Source of the DNA: Candidatus Onthousia faecipullorum
GTDB lineage: Bacteria > Bacillota_I > Bacilli_A > RF39 > UBA660
Length of the DNA: 36,784 nt
NCBI GenBank assembly: GCA_018715925.1
Contig: DVKQ01000075.1
Span: forward strand, 1-36,784
Direction: 5' to 3'
Both the position numbers and the translations under genes were made by a program. This document shows, piece by piece, positions 24,358-31,863 of this stretch; position 1 is the stretch's first letter, and every line of letters starts with the position of its first letter. The notes under the pieces are model-generated. The model saw only the letters and a list, made by a program, of their open reading frames with translations, made no database searches and was not told where the DNA came from.

Positions 24358-25631
24358 TGAAATATTTCAATAAACTGTCTCATCAGTTATTAATATTAAT
24401 AATAGTAGTATTTCTAGCTTTCTTTCTAACTTTAGGCATTATCTTACCACAAGTAATTGTTCCATCTGCAGAGAGTAATATTTATAGTTACTTAAGAGAA
24501 CCTCTTGAATTTGTCCAATCAGATATAAATGAAGACTTAGTTACAACAGAGATTGCTTACCTATATAAAATAGGAAATACAGTTGCATATTCAGATAATA
24601 TTCATGATATTATAGAATTTAATGATGTTAGTGATATTATGAATGCCTTTACCGATAATTACGGAAAATTTATCTATAAAAATCAAATTTATTATTATTA
24701 TACACTCCATAATGATGATGTTACTAAAATAGCTCTTACCAATGATACTTATATTGAAAAGACTAAACAAGATATATTAGATGCAGTCCTACCTGTAGTA
24801 ATACTAGCTTTTCTAATAATAGCCCTTATTCTTATATTCTGGGGAAGCTTTATAGTCCGTAAAATAGAAAAGTTAAAACAAAAAATTGACAATATAGATA
24901 ATGATAACTATGATCATAGTATATCATTTCAAATTGACGATGAAATGCGTTCATTAGAACTGGCTATTGAGGATATGCGAGTCTCTTTAAAGAACCAAGA
25001 AGAGTATCGTAATCAAATGTATCAAAATATTTCACATGATTTTAAAACACCTCTCACCGTAATAAAATCATATATAGAAGCTTATAATGATAAAATAGAA
25101 GATGCTAATACTGTAATAGATGTTATTAGTGAACAAACTGATAAGCTTGAATTAAAAGTTCATTCACTTCTTTATTTGAATAAATTAGATTATTTAAAAG
25201 ATAATAAAAAAGTAGACTTTGCGTTAGTAGACATAAAGAAAATTATTAATACTGCGATAAAAGAATTTAAGTTTAGAAGAAAAGATGTTAAATTTGAAGT
25301 TACTTTTGATAAAAATAGTAAATTCTATGGTACATACGACTACTTTGAGACTGTTATTGATAATATCCTTGCAAACTTTATGCGTTATGCTGGGTCTACA
25401 ATTAAAATTACTGCCAAAAATAACCGTTTAACCTTATATAATGATGGTCCTAATATTGATGATACCCTTCTTGAAGGAATCTTTACTCCGTTCCGGAAAG
25501 GTATTAAGGGTGAATTTGGATTAGGACTCTCAATAGTCAAGAAAACCTTATTACTAATGAACTATGATATTAAAGTTAAGAACGAAAAAAAAGGTGTATC
25601 CTTTGTTATATTTAAGAAGACTTCTAAATAA
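24357..25631 (+). CDS. Sensor histidine kinase
   Basis: This is a membrane-bound partner of the preceding regulator. A TM helix (about residues 10-32), an extracellular domain of ~110 residues and a second TM (about 142-165) are followed by a HAMP-like linker (VRKIEKLKQKIDNIDND). The H-box is NISHDFKTPLTVIKSY with phosphorylated His227. The catalytic ATPase domain has the N-box IDNILANFMRYA, FTPFRKG and the G-box GEFGLGLSIVKK. The length of 424 residues is usual. Its stop codon lies in the loop of a terminator, so the two-gene unit ends here. The stimulus is unknown. Confidence 0.95.
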   Translation: MKYFNKLSHQLLILIIVVFLAFFLTLGIILPQVIVPSAESNIYSYLREPLEFVQSDINEDLVTTEIAYLYKIGNTVAYSDNIHDIIEFNDVSDIMNAFTDNYGKFIYKNQIYYYYTLHNDDVTKIALTNDTYIEKTKQDILDAVLPVVILAFLIIALILIFWGSFIVRKIEKLKQKIDNIDNDNYDHSISFQIDDEMRSLELAIEDMRVSLKNQEEYRNQMYQNISHDFKTPLTVIKSYIEAYNDKIEDANTVIDVISEQTDKLELKVHSLLYLNKLDYLKDNKKVDFALVDIKKIINTAIKEFKFRRKDVKFEVTFDKNSKFYGTYDYFETVIDNILANFMRYAGSTIKITAKNNRLTLYNDGPNIDDTLLEGIFTPFRKGIKGEFGLGLSIVKKTLLLMNYDIKVKNEKKGVSFVIFKKTSK

Positions 25632-25645
25632 TAGAGGTCTTTTTT
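25617..25645 (+). terminator. Terminator of the two-component operon
   Basis: Stem AAGACTTCTA / TAGAGGTCTT (one G-T) with six T after it. The left arm lies within the last codons of the kinase. Confidence 0.9.
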
Positions 25646-25672
25646 GGCTATATTAATACTAGGTGATAAAAA

Positions 25673-26458
25673 ATGAATATATTAATAACAGGATCAAGAA
25701 GTAATATAGGGTATAGTCTTGCTAAGCATCTATCTTTAAGAGGTCATATTGTATATGCAGGGTGTAAGACATTGAAAGAGAAAGTTGCTTTAGAAGAAAA
25801 AATAAGTCAAGAAAAGATTATTATGTTTCCTATAGTTTTAAATCTTTTAGATAATGATTTTAGTATTATAGATAATATTGATATAGACTGCTTAATATTA
25901 CATGCTTCTATTTCTAATGGTGGTAGTATCTTAGAGATATCTAATGATAGATTTAATGAAGTAATTGATGTTAATATTAAAGGCAACTTTAGACTATTAC
26001 AAAAATATTTAAGATATTGTTATAGTAATAAAAGACGTGGTAAAGTCTTTATAACATCATCAATCGCTTCATTTTATCCGTTACCTTATTTATCTACTTA
26101 TACATCAAGTAAGCTATATTTATATAATATGGCAAGCACACTAAGACTTGAACTGTTATATCAAAACCTTGATGTAAGCATCTCTTTAATAATACCTGGT
26201 GCCTATTATACAGGTTTTAATAACTTAATGATAGATAATAAATCTATGGATGAATATATCATAAAAGATAAAGCTCTTACAATGACTAAATATCAAAAAA
26301 TAATGTTTTGTTTATTAGAGAGTACTGACTATAGTGATTTAGTTAAAGAGTCTGTTAAAGAGATAGAGAAGTCTAATCCTAAATTTATTATAAGTAGACC
26401 TTTTAGTCAAAAATTATTAACAAAAATATATATCTTAATTAAGACTTTCATAGTATAA
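25673..26458 (+). CDS. Short-chain dehydrogenase/reductase (SDR)
   Basis: This is a NAD(P)-dependent oxidoreductase of the classical SDR family. A Rossmann start MNILITGSRSNIGYSLAKHL carries the TGxxxxIG motif. LILHASIS takes the place of NNAG. FITSSIASF with the catalytic Ser is followed by the YTSSK active site (Tyr-x3-Lys), and IIPGAYYTGF by the usual PG motif. 261 residues is family length. A hydrophobic C-terminus (LLTKIYILIKTFIV) may touch the membrane. AGGTGAT precedes ATG 25673. The substrate is unknown. It heads a four-gene run to 28680. Confidence 0.9.
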   Translation: MNILITGSRSNIGYSLAKHLSLRGHIVYAGCKTLKEKVALEEKISQEKIIMFPIVLNLLDNDFSIIDNIDIDCLILHASISNGGSILEISNDRFNEVIDVNIKGNFRLLQKYLRYCYSNKRRGKVFITSSIASFYPLPYLSTYTSSKLYLYNMASTLRLELLYQNLDVSISLIIPGAYYTGFNNLMIDNKSMDEYIIKDKALTMTKYQKIMFCLLESTDYSDLVKESVKEIEKSNPKFIISRPFSQKLLTKIYILIKTFIV

Positions 26459-26488
26459 TATTATGTGTCTAGTAAAAGAGGGATGTAT

Positions 26489-27388
26489 ATGGATGCAAGT
26501 ACATATTTAAATAATATAAGAGATAAAAATGATGATAATAGTATTAAATATGATAAGATGATTAGTGAAATTCCTTATATTACTAATCCTAAAGATTTAG
26601 AGAAATTAAAAGAAATACTAAGTGAGTTAAAGAATGAAAATAAAGATTTATATGATTATATTATCTCTTTATTAAAGAAAACTGATGACTTATCCGAATT
26701 ATTTCTTCTATATAAAGAGTATAAAGAGGCAAAGTTAAGAGAAGAAGTACTAGATAAAGAGATTAGGTCTAAGACAAAAGAGTTTAATAATATAAAAGAA
26801 GATTTAAGTGATAAAGAAGATAATCTTAAAGACTTTGATAATATTGCAAAAGATTTAAAATCGACTGGTAAGATAATTGATGATTTAAGTTCTACTACTA
26901 GTATTAACCTAGATAGAACATTTGTAGATTTAGAAAAAGAAGATGCTAAAAAGTTAGGTTTTGGAACTAAAGCATTACTTGCCTTAGGTAGTTTTCTTGC
27001 CTTTAAAAATAATCATAATATTGTTGGGACACTACTTGCCACATATCTTTCTTATAAAGTATTAAGTGAACTATCTTCATCAAATAAAGAAAACTATATA
27101 GATTTATGTAATGAATATATAGATAGTTTAGAGTCTTATAAAGATAATGCTATAGAAATAGAGAAAAACTTACTTAGTAATTTAGATAATATAGAAAAAG
27201 TAGAAAGTGATTTAAAGACAAAATATAAAATTTATCTAAAAGAATCTGAATTTAAAAGAATCTTTAAATTAATAGATGATATTAAAGATACAGTTAAATA
27301 TAGTCTAAAAGATATAGATAAGACTAAAGATAATATTGATAGAAGTATAGATAATGGTAAAGTTAAAATAAAAGTAATGGAAGGTTAA
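26489..27388 (+). CDS. Hypothetical coiled-coil protein with central hydrophobic hairpin
   Basis: I do not recognise this protein. Long charged helices (LREEVLDKEIRSKTKEFNNI; then KEDLSDKEDNLKDFDNI) are interrupted by a hydrophobic pair (TKALLALGSFLAF and IVGTLLATYLSYKVL) that could form a re-entrant or two-pass membrane hairpin. More coiled coil follows to the C-terminus. ATG 26489 (MDASTYL) was chosen because AGAGGG at about 26477-26482 fits. GTG 26465 and ATG 26483 are alternatives. A TATAAT at 26454-26459 could be a private -10 with a poor -35. It is followed 4 bp later by the pentapeptide-repeat gene. Confidence 0.75.
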   Translation: MDASTYLNNIRDKNDDNSIKYDKMISEIPYITNPKDLEKLKEILSELKNENKDLYDYIISLLKKTDDLSELFLLYKEYKEAKLREEVLDKEIRSKTKEFNNIKEDLSDKEDNLKDFDNIAKDLKSTGKIIDDLSSTTSINLDRTFVDLEKEDAKKLGFGTKALLALGSFLAFKNNHNIVGTLLATYLSYKVLSELSSSNKENYIDLCNEYIDSLESYKDNAIEIEKNLLSNLDNIEKVESDLKTKYKIYLKESEFKRIFKLIDDIKDTVKYSLKDIDKTKDNIDRSIDNGKVKIKVMEG

Positions 27389-27392
27389 TAAT

Positions 27393-27980
27393 ATGTTTGA
27401 TAATTTTATTGATGATGAGACATTTTATGATAGAGAGTATTCAAATGATAAATTTCCTCTTACCCCTTATTATCTAAGTTTTAGAAATTGTACCTTTACT
27501 AATATAGATTTTAGTAATAGTGATTTAGAAAGAGTAGATTTTATGTCATGTAAATTTAACTATTGCGACTTTCGTAATGCTAACTTTAGTAATAATGGTA
27601 TAAAAGATTTAACATTTATTAATTGTAATCTACTAGGAATAGACTTTAGTAATAGTATGCTTATAGATTCTACTATTAATGATTCTAACTTAGATTATAG
27701 TAACTTTACTTTAGTTAAGTTTAATAACTTTAAATTCAATAACTGCTCTATAAAAAGTTCAAGTTTTGATGAAGTTAAATTTAAGAAGATAGAATTTAAT
27801 AATTGTAATTTACAAGAAGTAGAGTTTTTAAATACATCTTTAAATAAAATAAAACTAAATACTTGTAATATTAAAGGCTTAAAAGTCTCTTTAAATAATC
27901 TAAAAGGGGCAGTAGTTAACATAAATCAAGCTTTAGACTTAAGTCTATTACTAGGTATTAAAATAGAAGAGAGTGATTAG
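27393..27980 (+). CDS. Pentapeptide-repeat protein
   Basis: Most of the 195 residues follow the A(D/N)LxX pentapeptide pattern in its F-rich variant: CTFTNIDFSNSDLERVDF, CKFNYCDFRNANFSN, then CNLLGIDFSNS, SNLDYSNFTLVKFNNF and CNLQEVEFLN. This folds as a right-handed quadrilateral beta-helix. Some members (Qnr, MfpA) mimic DNA and protect gyrase, but most have no known role and nothing here points to gyrase protection. It lies 4 bp after the coiled-coil gene and overlaps the start region of the GDPD gene. Confidence 0.9.
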   Translation: MFDNFIDDETFYDREYSNDKFPLTPYYLSFRNCTFTNIDFSNSDLERVDFMSCKFNYCDFRNANFSNNGIKDLTFINCNLLGIDFSNSMLIDSTINDSNLDYSNFTLVKFNNFKFNNCSIKSSSFDEVKFKKIEFNNCNLQEVEFLNTSLNKIKLNTCNIKGLKVSLNNLKGAVVNINQALDLSLLLGIKIEESD

Positions 27981-27981
27981 A

Positions 27982-28680
27982 TTGAATATATATGCTCATA
28001 GGGGAGTATTTGATAATAAAAAAATAGTAGAGAATACTATTAGTGCTTTTAAGAAAGCTTTATTAGATAATTTTAATATAGAACTTGATATTAGAGTAAC
28101 TAAAGATAATAAAATTATTGTATTTCATGATGAAAATATTAAAAGATTAACTAATATAGATAGATTAGTTAGGAATATGACTTATGATGAATTAAAGAAT
28201 ATTAAACTTTTAAATACAAATGATAGGATACCTTTATTAGAAGAGGTATTAACCCTAGTAAAAGGTAATGTTACTTTATTAATAGAGATTAAAGATAATT
28301 TTTCTAGTAATACTTTAAGAGATTTAGATAAATTATTACTTGATTATAATGGTAAAGTATTATTACAAAGTTTTAATCCCATAATAATTAGAAAAATGGC
28401 TTCTACAAGCTTAAAAAGATATCATATGGGTATTTTATTAACTAATAATTATAAAGGCTTTAAAAGGGCTTTATATGAAGTATTTATTTATAAATACTTC
28501 ATAAAACAAAAATCTATAAGTTTTATTTCTAGTCCTAAAGAATTAGTATTTAAAGTGAAAGAGGTAACAAATAAAGAATTGTTTATTTGGACTATTAAAA
28601 CTATTGAAGAATTTATCAAATACAAAAAATATAGCAATAATTTAATATGTGAAGAAAAGGGAATAGTTAAAGATAAGTAA
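27982..28680 (+). CDS. Glycerophosphodiester phosphodiesterase (GDPD family)
   Basis: It hydrolyses glycerophosphodiesters to glycerol-3-phosphate and an alcohol, in lipid or teichoic-acid turnover. Motifs: NIYAHRGVFDNKKIVENT (catalytic HRG with ENT), IELDIRVTKDNKIIVFHDE (metal Glu/Asp and the second His), and LIEIKDN. There is no signal peptide, so it is cytosolic. TTG 27982 gives MNIYAHRG, the usual start of the family, with GAGAG upstream. GTG 27973, overlapping the previous gene, is the alternative. It is the last gene before a strong hairpin. Confidence 0.9.
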   Translation: MNIYAHRGVFDNKKIVENTISAFKKALLDNFNIELDIRVTKDNKIIVFHDENIKRLTNIDRLVRNMTYDELKNIKLLNTNDRIPLLEEVLTLVKGNVTLLIEIKDNFSSNTLRDLDKLLLDYNGKVLLQSFNPIIIRKMASTSLKRYHMGILLTNNYKGFKRALYEVFIYKYFIKQKSISFISSPKELVFKVKEVTNKELFIWTIKTIEEFIKYKKYSNNLICEEKGIVKDK

Positions 28681-28690
28681 CTATTCCCTT
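28657..28690 (+). terminator. Hairpin at the end of the GDPD operon
   Basis: Perfect 13-bp stem AAGGGAATAGTTA / TAACTATTCCCTT with an 8-base loop that contains the start of the stop codon. Few T follow on the + strand, so efficiency is uncertain. Confidence 0.7.
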
Positions 28691-28701
28691 ATAAAATAAA
28701 T

Positions 28702-28725
28702 AAAAAACTAGGTGTAAATCCTAGT
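28702..28725 (-). terminator. Terminator of tRNA-Met
   Basis: Read on the minus strand: stem ACTAGG / CCTAGT with a 7-base loop and TTTTTTA after it, 11 bases beyond the tRNA 3' end. Confidence 0.85.
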
Positions 28726-28735
28726 GATTGATAAA

Positions 28736-28812
28736 TGGTAGCGAGAGGGGGATTCGAACCCTCGACCTTTCGGGTATGAACCGAGTGCTCTAGCCAACTG
28801 AGCTATCTCGCC
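28736..28812 (-). tRNA. tRNA-Met (elongator, anticodon CAU)
   Basis: Minus-strand cloverleaf: acceptor GGCGAGA, D-arm TAGCTCAGTTGGCTAGA, anticodon arm CTCGGTTCATACCCGA (anticodon CAT), T-arm GAGGGTTCGAATCCCCC, and encoded CCA. The GGTTCATACCC arm is that of elongator tRNA-Met, and the paired first base pair rules out the initiator. Confidence 0.93.
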
Positions 28813-28818
28813 ATAAAG

Positions 28819-28860
28819 TGTTAACAAAGATATCTTACCATATTTGTTAACATTTGACAA
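28819..28860 (-). promoter_or_regulatory. tRNA-Met promoter with flanking inverted repeat
   Basis: Minus strand TTGTCA (28855-28860), 17-bp spacer, TAAGAT (28832-28837). A 10-bp perfect inverted repeat TGTTAACAAA / TTTGTTAACA (28819-28828 and 28843-28852) brackets the -10 box. Confidence 0.75.
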
Positions 28861-28924
28861 CCTATTTTTATTTATTTTCATAAGTGATACTTTATGTTTT
28901 TAGTTTTGACACAATATTTATGAA

Positions 28925-29662
28925 TTATACATTTAAATTTTTATTTTTTGCATCACTGTAGATATAATCTATTGGTCTTTTATAGCCGTTCAGTCTTTTA
29001 GAGAGAATTTTTACTGTTCTATTACCATTAGTTGTCAAAGGAAATAGTTTATTACTTATATAAGAAGTGTAGAAACAGTTATGCTGTTGTAAGTTACTGT
29101 GATTTTTTTGTATAGATAATTCAACTGCTTCATTAAAACAACTTGCTAAAGCATTAATGTTTAACTTTTTAACTGTAGATTTACTTTCTTTATAATAGTA
29201 CCAAGAATCTGAATCAATTAAAACGATGTTATTTTGAGTCAAAATTAAATTATTTCTTTTCAAATCATCTACTCTAATACCATATTTACTTAATTCATTT
29301 AATAGTTTTATTATTTCTTCAATATTATATATTAAATAGTCACTAGATACTTCTAATATATCTTCATATTTTTCTTGATAATAGCTAGATAAATAACCAT
29401 CTACTACATATTTATTAGTATTTTCTTTTTTATACAATATATCTTTAATATAAATCAAATGGGGATTTTCTATTTTTTTTAAATCGTTATATATTTTTGT
29501 GCTTAAAAAAAATTCAGTATTAGTAACTTTTCTGTTATAACATTTAAAACATGTTTTATCATCATATCTATAAACGGTTCCACATTCGCCATGACTTATT
29601 TCTTTGTCAAAGACATTATCTGGTATAATAATTCTATTATTATTTACATCATAAAACTCCAT
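28925..29662 (-). CDS. Protein-kinase-like fold protein
   Basis: The 245 residues show a eukaryotic-like kinase layout. A glycine-containing loop ISHGECGTVYRY is followed by the candidate ATP-anchoring Lys in CFKCY, and a catalytic loop GIRVDDLKRNNLIL keeps the D-L-K-x-x-N pattern of HRDLKxxN. Where DFG is expected the sequence reads LIDSDSWYY. The N- and C-lobes are short and there is no membrane segment. It may be an active small kinase or a pseudokinase. The substrate is unknown. GGAAGG precedes ATG 29662 and an extended -10 promoter lies at 29684-29692, overlapping the end of glmS, from which it is 34 bp away on the same strand. Confidence 0.65.
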   Translation of the reverse strand: MEFYDVNNNRIIIPDNVFDKEISHGECGTVYRYDDKTCFKCYNRKVTNTEFFLSTKIYNDLKKIENPHLIYIKDILYKKENTNKYVVDGYLSSYYQEKYEDILEVSSDYLIYNIEEIIKLLNELSKYGIRVDDLKRNNLILTQNNIVLIDSDSWYYYKESKSTVKKLNINALASCFNEAVELSIQKNHSNLQQHNCFYTSYISNKLFPLTTNGNRTVKILSKRLNGYKRPIDYIYSDAKNKNLNV

Positions 29663-29683
29663 AATATTCCTTCCTTAGGCTAT

Positions 29684-29692
29684 ATTATACCA
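29684..29692 (-). promoter_or_regulatory. Extended -10 promoter of the kinase-like gene
   Basis: Minus strand TGGTATAAT (TGnTATAAT), 21 bases before the ATG. No clear -35. Confidence 0.6.
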
Positions 29693-29696
29693 CATT

Positions 29697-31499
29697 TTAC
29701 TCAACTGTAACAGATTTTGCTAAATTTTTTGGTTTATCTATGTCAGTTCCTTTAAGTAATGCTGTATAATAAGCGATTAATTGATAAGGGATAATAACTA
29801 ATATTGGTTTAATAAAAATAGATACTTTAGGTATATTTATAATAGTAAAGCTTTTATCTTTATAATTATCATCTGTAATTAAATAAATGTCTGCACCTCT
29901 TGCTAATACTTCTTCTAAATTACTAATAGTCTTAGCATTTAACTTAGTATTAGTTGCACTAGAAATTACAGGAGTACTTTTCTCTATTAAAGAAATAGTA
30001 CCATGCTTAAGTTCACCTGCAGAATATGCTTCACTATGAATATAAGATATCTCTTTTAATTTTAAAGCTCCTTCCATACTAAGATAATAATCAAGACCTC
30101 TACCTATATAAAAGATATCTTTTTCTTTATAGATTTTTTTAGCAATAGATAAATATAGATCTTTATCATCAAGTAAAGGAGAGATTAAGTTATCTATATT
30201 TTTAAACTGATCTATAACTTTTAAAACATAATCTTCACTAATAGTCTTATTTCTTAATCCATGAGAAAGTACAAGTACTGATAAAAGTGCTATTTGTGCA
30301 GTATAAGCTTTAGTAGATGCTACTGCTATTTCACTACCTGCTTTAGTATAAAGACATTTATCCACTAAGTATGAGATAGTACTATTATCTACATTAATAA
30401 TACCAAGAGTAGGGTAACCTTTACTTTTAACTAGTTTTAAAGAAGAGATAGTATCAGCAGTTTCTCCTGATTGAGATATAAATATAGTTAAAGTATCTTT
30501 AGATAAAAAATTATTCTGATATCTAAATTCACTAGCAAGATAAACATTACATTTTGTATTAGTAATTTCTTCAAATAGATATTTAGCAACTAACCCTGCA
30601 TGATAAGCAGTACCACATCCTACAATGTAAATCTCTTTATATTTAGTTAAATCAGGTAGTTTTGAAAGAGAATCTATTCCATCTTCTATAAATGATAATA
30701 CTGTTCTTAAAATAGTCTTATTCTGTTCCATAATCTCTTTTAACATATAATGCTTATAATGACCTTTAGAGTTATCAATCTCTTCTAAATTAATAGTATG
30801 TAACTCTTTACTTAAAATATCTCCATTAACTGATTTAATTATAACGTCATTAGTATTAACTTTAGCATATTCAAAATCATTTAATATATAATATTTATTA
30901 GTATATTTTACTATCGCTCTAATATCACTAGCGACTATATTAGTATTATCACTAATACCTATTACTAAAGGACTTTCTTTTTTTAAGACATAAATATTAT
31001 CTAAGTCATTATCAATAATCATAACAATAGCATAACTACCAATTATCTTTTTCATAAATTCTTTTATAGTCCTATCAACATCTCTAAACTCTTCATAATA
31101 GTAATTTAATAAAGCACAAGCAACTTCTGTATCAGTACTAGATTTAAAAGAATAGTTTTCTTTTTCTAACATATCTTTAATCTCTTCATAATTTTCAATT
31201 ATACCATTATGAACGATAGTAATATGTTTAACACTATGAGGATGAGCATTAATACTAGTAGCTTTCCCATGAGTAGCCCATCTAGTATGAGCGATTCCTA
31301 TATTACTTTTATCATTTTTATTAAGTTTATTTTCAAGATTAATAATTTTCCCACTAGTTTTAACAATATTTATTTTCTTATTTTTAAGGTATGCAACACC
31401 TGCTGAATCATAACCCCTATATTCAAGATTTTTTAATCCTGTAATTAAAATAGGCAATACATTTCTATCTTTAGAAATAGCCCCAACAATTCCACACAT
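29697..31499 (-). CDS. glmS: Glutamine--fructose-6-phosphate aminotransferase (isomerizing) GlmS
   Basis: GlmS makes glucosamine-6-phosphate from fructose-6-phosphate and glutamine, the first step to UDP-GlcNAc for MurG/MurB elsewhere in the window. The N-terminal glutaminase starts MCGIVGAI with the nucleophile Cys, then LEYRGYDSAG and TRWATHG. Two SIS domains follow: CGTAYHAGLVAKYL, FISQSGETADT, and KAYTAQ in the first; GRGLDYYLSMEGALKLKE, EAYSAGELKHGTI and the C-terminal LAKSVTVE in the second. 600 residues is family length. GGAG lies just before ATG 31499, and the 5' leader is long and structured. Confidence 0.97.
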   Translation of the reverse strand: MCGIVGAISKDRNVLPILITGLKNLEYRGYDSAGVAYLKNKKINIVKTSGKIINLENKLNKNDKSNIGIAHTRWATHGKATSINAHPHSVKHITIVHNGIIENYEEIKDMLEKENYSFKSSTDTEVACALLNYYYEEFRDVDRTIKEFMKKIIGSYAIVMIIDNDLDNIYVLKKESPLVIGISDNTNIVASDIRAIVKYTNKYYILNDFEYAKVNTNDVIIKSVNGDILSKELHTINLEEIDNSKGHYKHYMLKEIMEQNKTILRTVLSFIEDGIDSLSKLPDLTKYKEIYIVGCGTAYHAGLVAKYLFEEITNTKCNVYLASEFRYQNNFLSKDTLTIFISQSGETADTISSLKLVKSKGYPTLGIINVDNSTISYLVDKCLYTKAGSEIAVASTKAYTAQIALLSVLVLSHGLRNKTISEDYVLKVIDQFKNIDNLISPLLDDKDLYLSIAKKIYKEKDIFYIGRGLDYYLSMEGALKLKEISYIHSEAYSAGELKHGTISLIEKSTPVISSATNTKLNAKTISNLEEVLARGADIYLITDDNYKDKSFTIINIPKVSIFIKPILVIIPYQLIAYYTALLKGTDIDKPKNLAKSVTVE

Positions 31500-31674
31500 A
31501 TAAACTCCTTACTACTATGATATATGTTTTGTTGTAATAAAAGATTTTACTTTTTGTCATATATCTTACGACTAGTAGCCGTGGTAACATAACCGCTGTT
31601 TAAGCGATAACTACCATTCACACAATAGTTAGACTGTGCTAAAATAAGTTATTACCTCCATCTAACTTATCCTT
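31500..31674 (-). promoter_or_regulatory. Structured 5' leader of glmS (candidate cis-regulatory RNA)
   Basis: Minus-strand leader of ~175 nt. Helices seen: AGTTAGA / TCTAACT closing ~30 bases; a hairpin TGGTA-GTT-ATCGCT-TAAAC-AGCGGT-TATGT-TACCA with an asymmetric internal loop; CGGCT-ACT-AGTCG; and an 8-bp GATATATG / CATATATC pair just before the ribosome binding site. I see none of the glmS ribozyme core sequences, nor a T-box. It is either an unassigned regulatory RNA or simply a structured leader. Confidence 0.5.
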
Positions 31675-31680
31675 AATAAT

Positions 31681-31710
31681 AGTTTATGTTAATTTTTGTT
31701 AGTTTGTCAA
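31681..31710 (-). promoter_or_regulatory. glmS promoter
   Basis: Minus strand TTGACA (31705-31710), 18-bp spacer, TAAACT (31681-31686). Confidence 0.65.
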
Positions 31711-31727
31711 ATTATATGTATTAATAA

Positions 31728-31756
31728 TTGTAAATCGAAGTAGCGAGTGCTATAAT
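31728..31756 (+). promoter_or_regulatory. tRNA-Arg promoter
   Basis: TTGTAA (31728-31733), 17-bp spacer, TATAAT (31751-31756) with TG extension (TGCTATAAT). It is back to back with the glmS promoter. Confidence 0.85.
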
Positions 31757-31764
31757 TTAGTTAT

Positions 31765-31841
31765 GTTCACGTAGCTCAGTAGGATAGAGCATTTCCCTCC
31801 GAAGGAAAAGGTCGCAGGTTCGATTCCTGTCGTGAACACCA
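31765..31841 (+). tRNA. tRNA-Arg (anticodon CCG)
   Basis: Acceptor GTTCACG / CGTGAAC, D-arm TAGCTCAGTAGGATAGA, anticodon stem TTTCC/GGAAA with loop CTCCGAA (anticodon CCG), T-arm GCAGGTTCGATTCCTGT, and encoded CCA. No terminator separates it from the next ORF 22 bp downstream. Confidence 0.95.
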
Positions 31842-31863
31842 TTAATTATTTAGGAGATTTTGT

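Noticed and set aside
31500-31674. glmS ribozyme or T-box upstream of glmS
   Set aside because: No GCGCC cleavage-site helix or other glmS core strings, and no true T-box sequence (GGGTGGNACCGCG). Only a loose TGGTA/ACCGC similarity is present.
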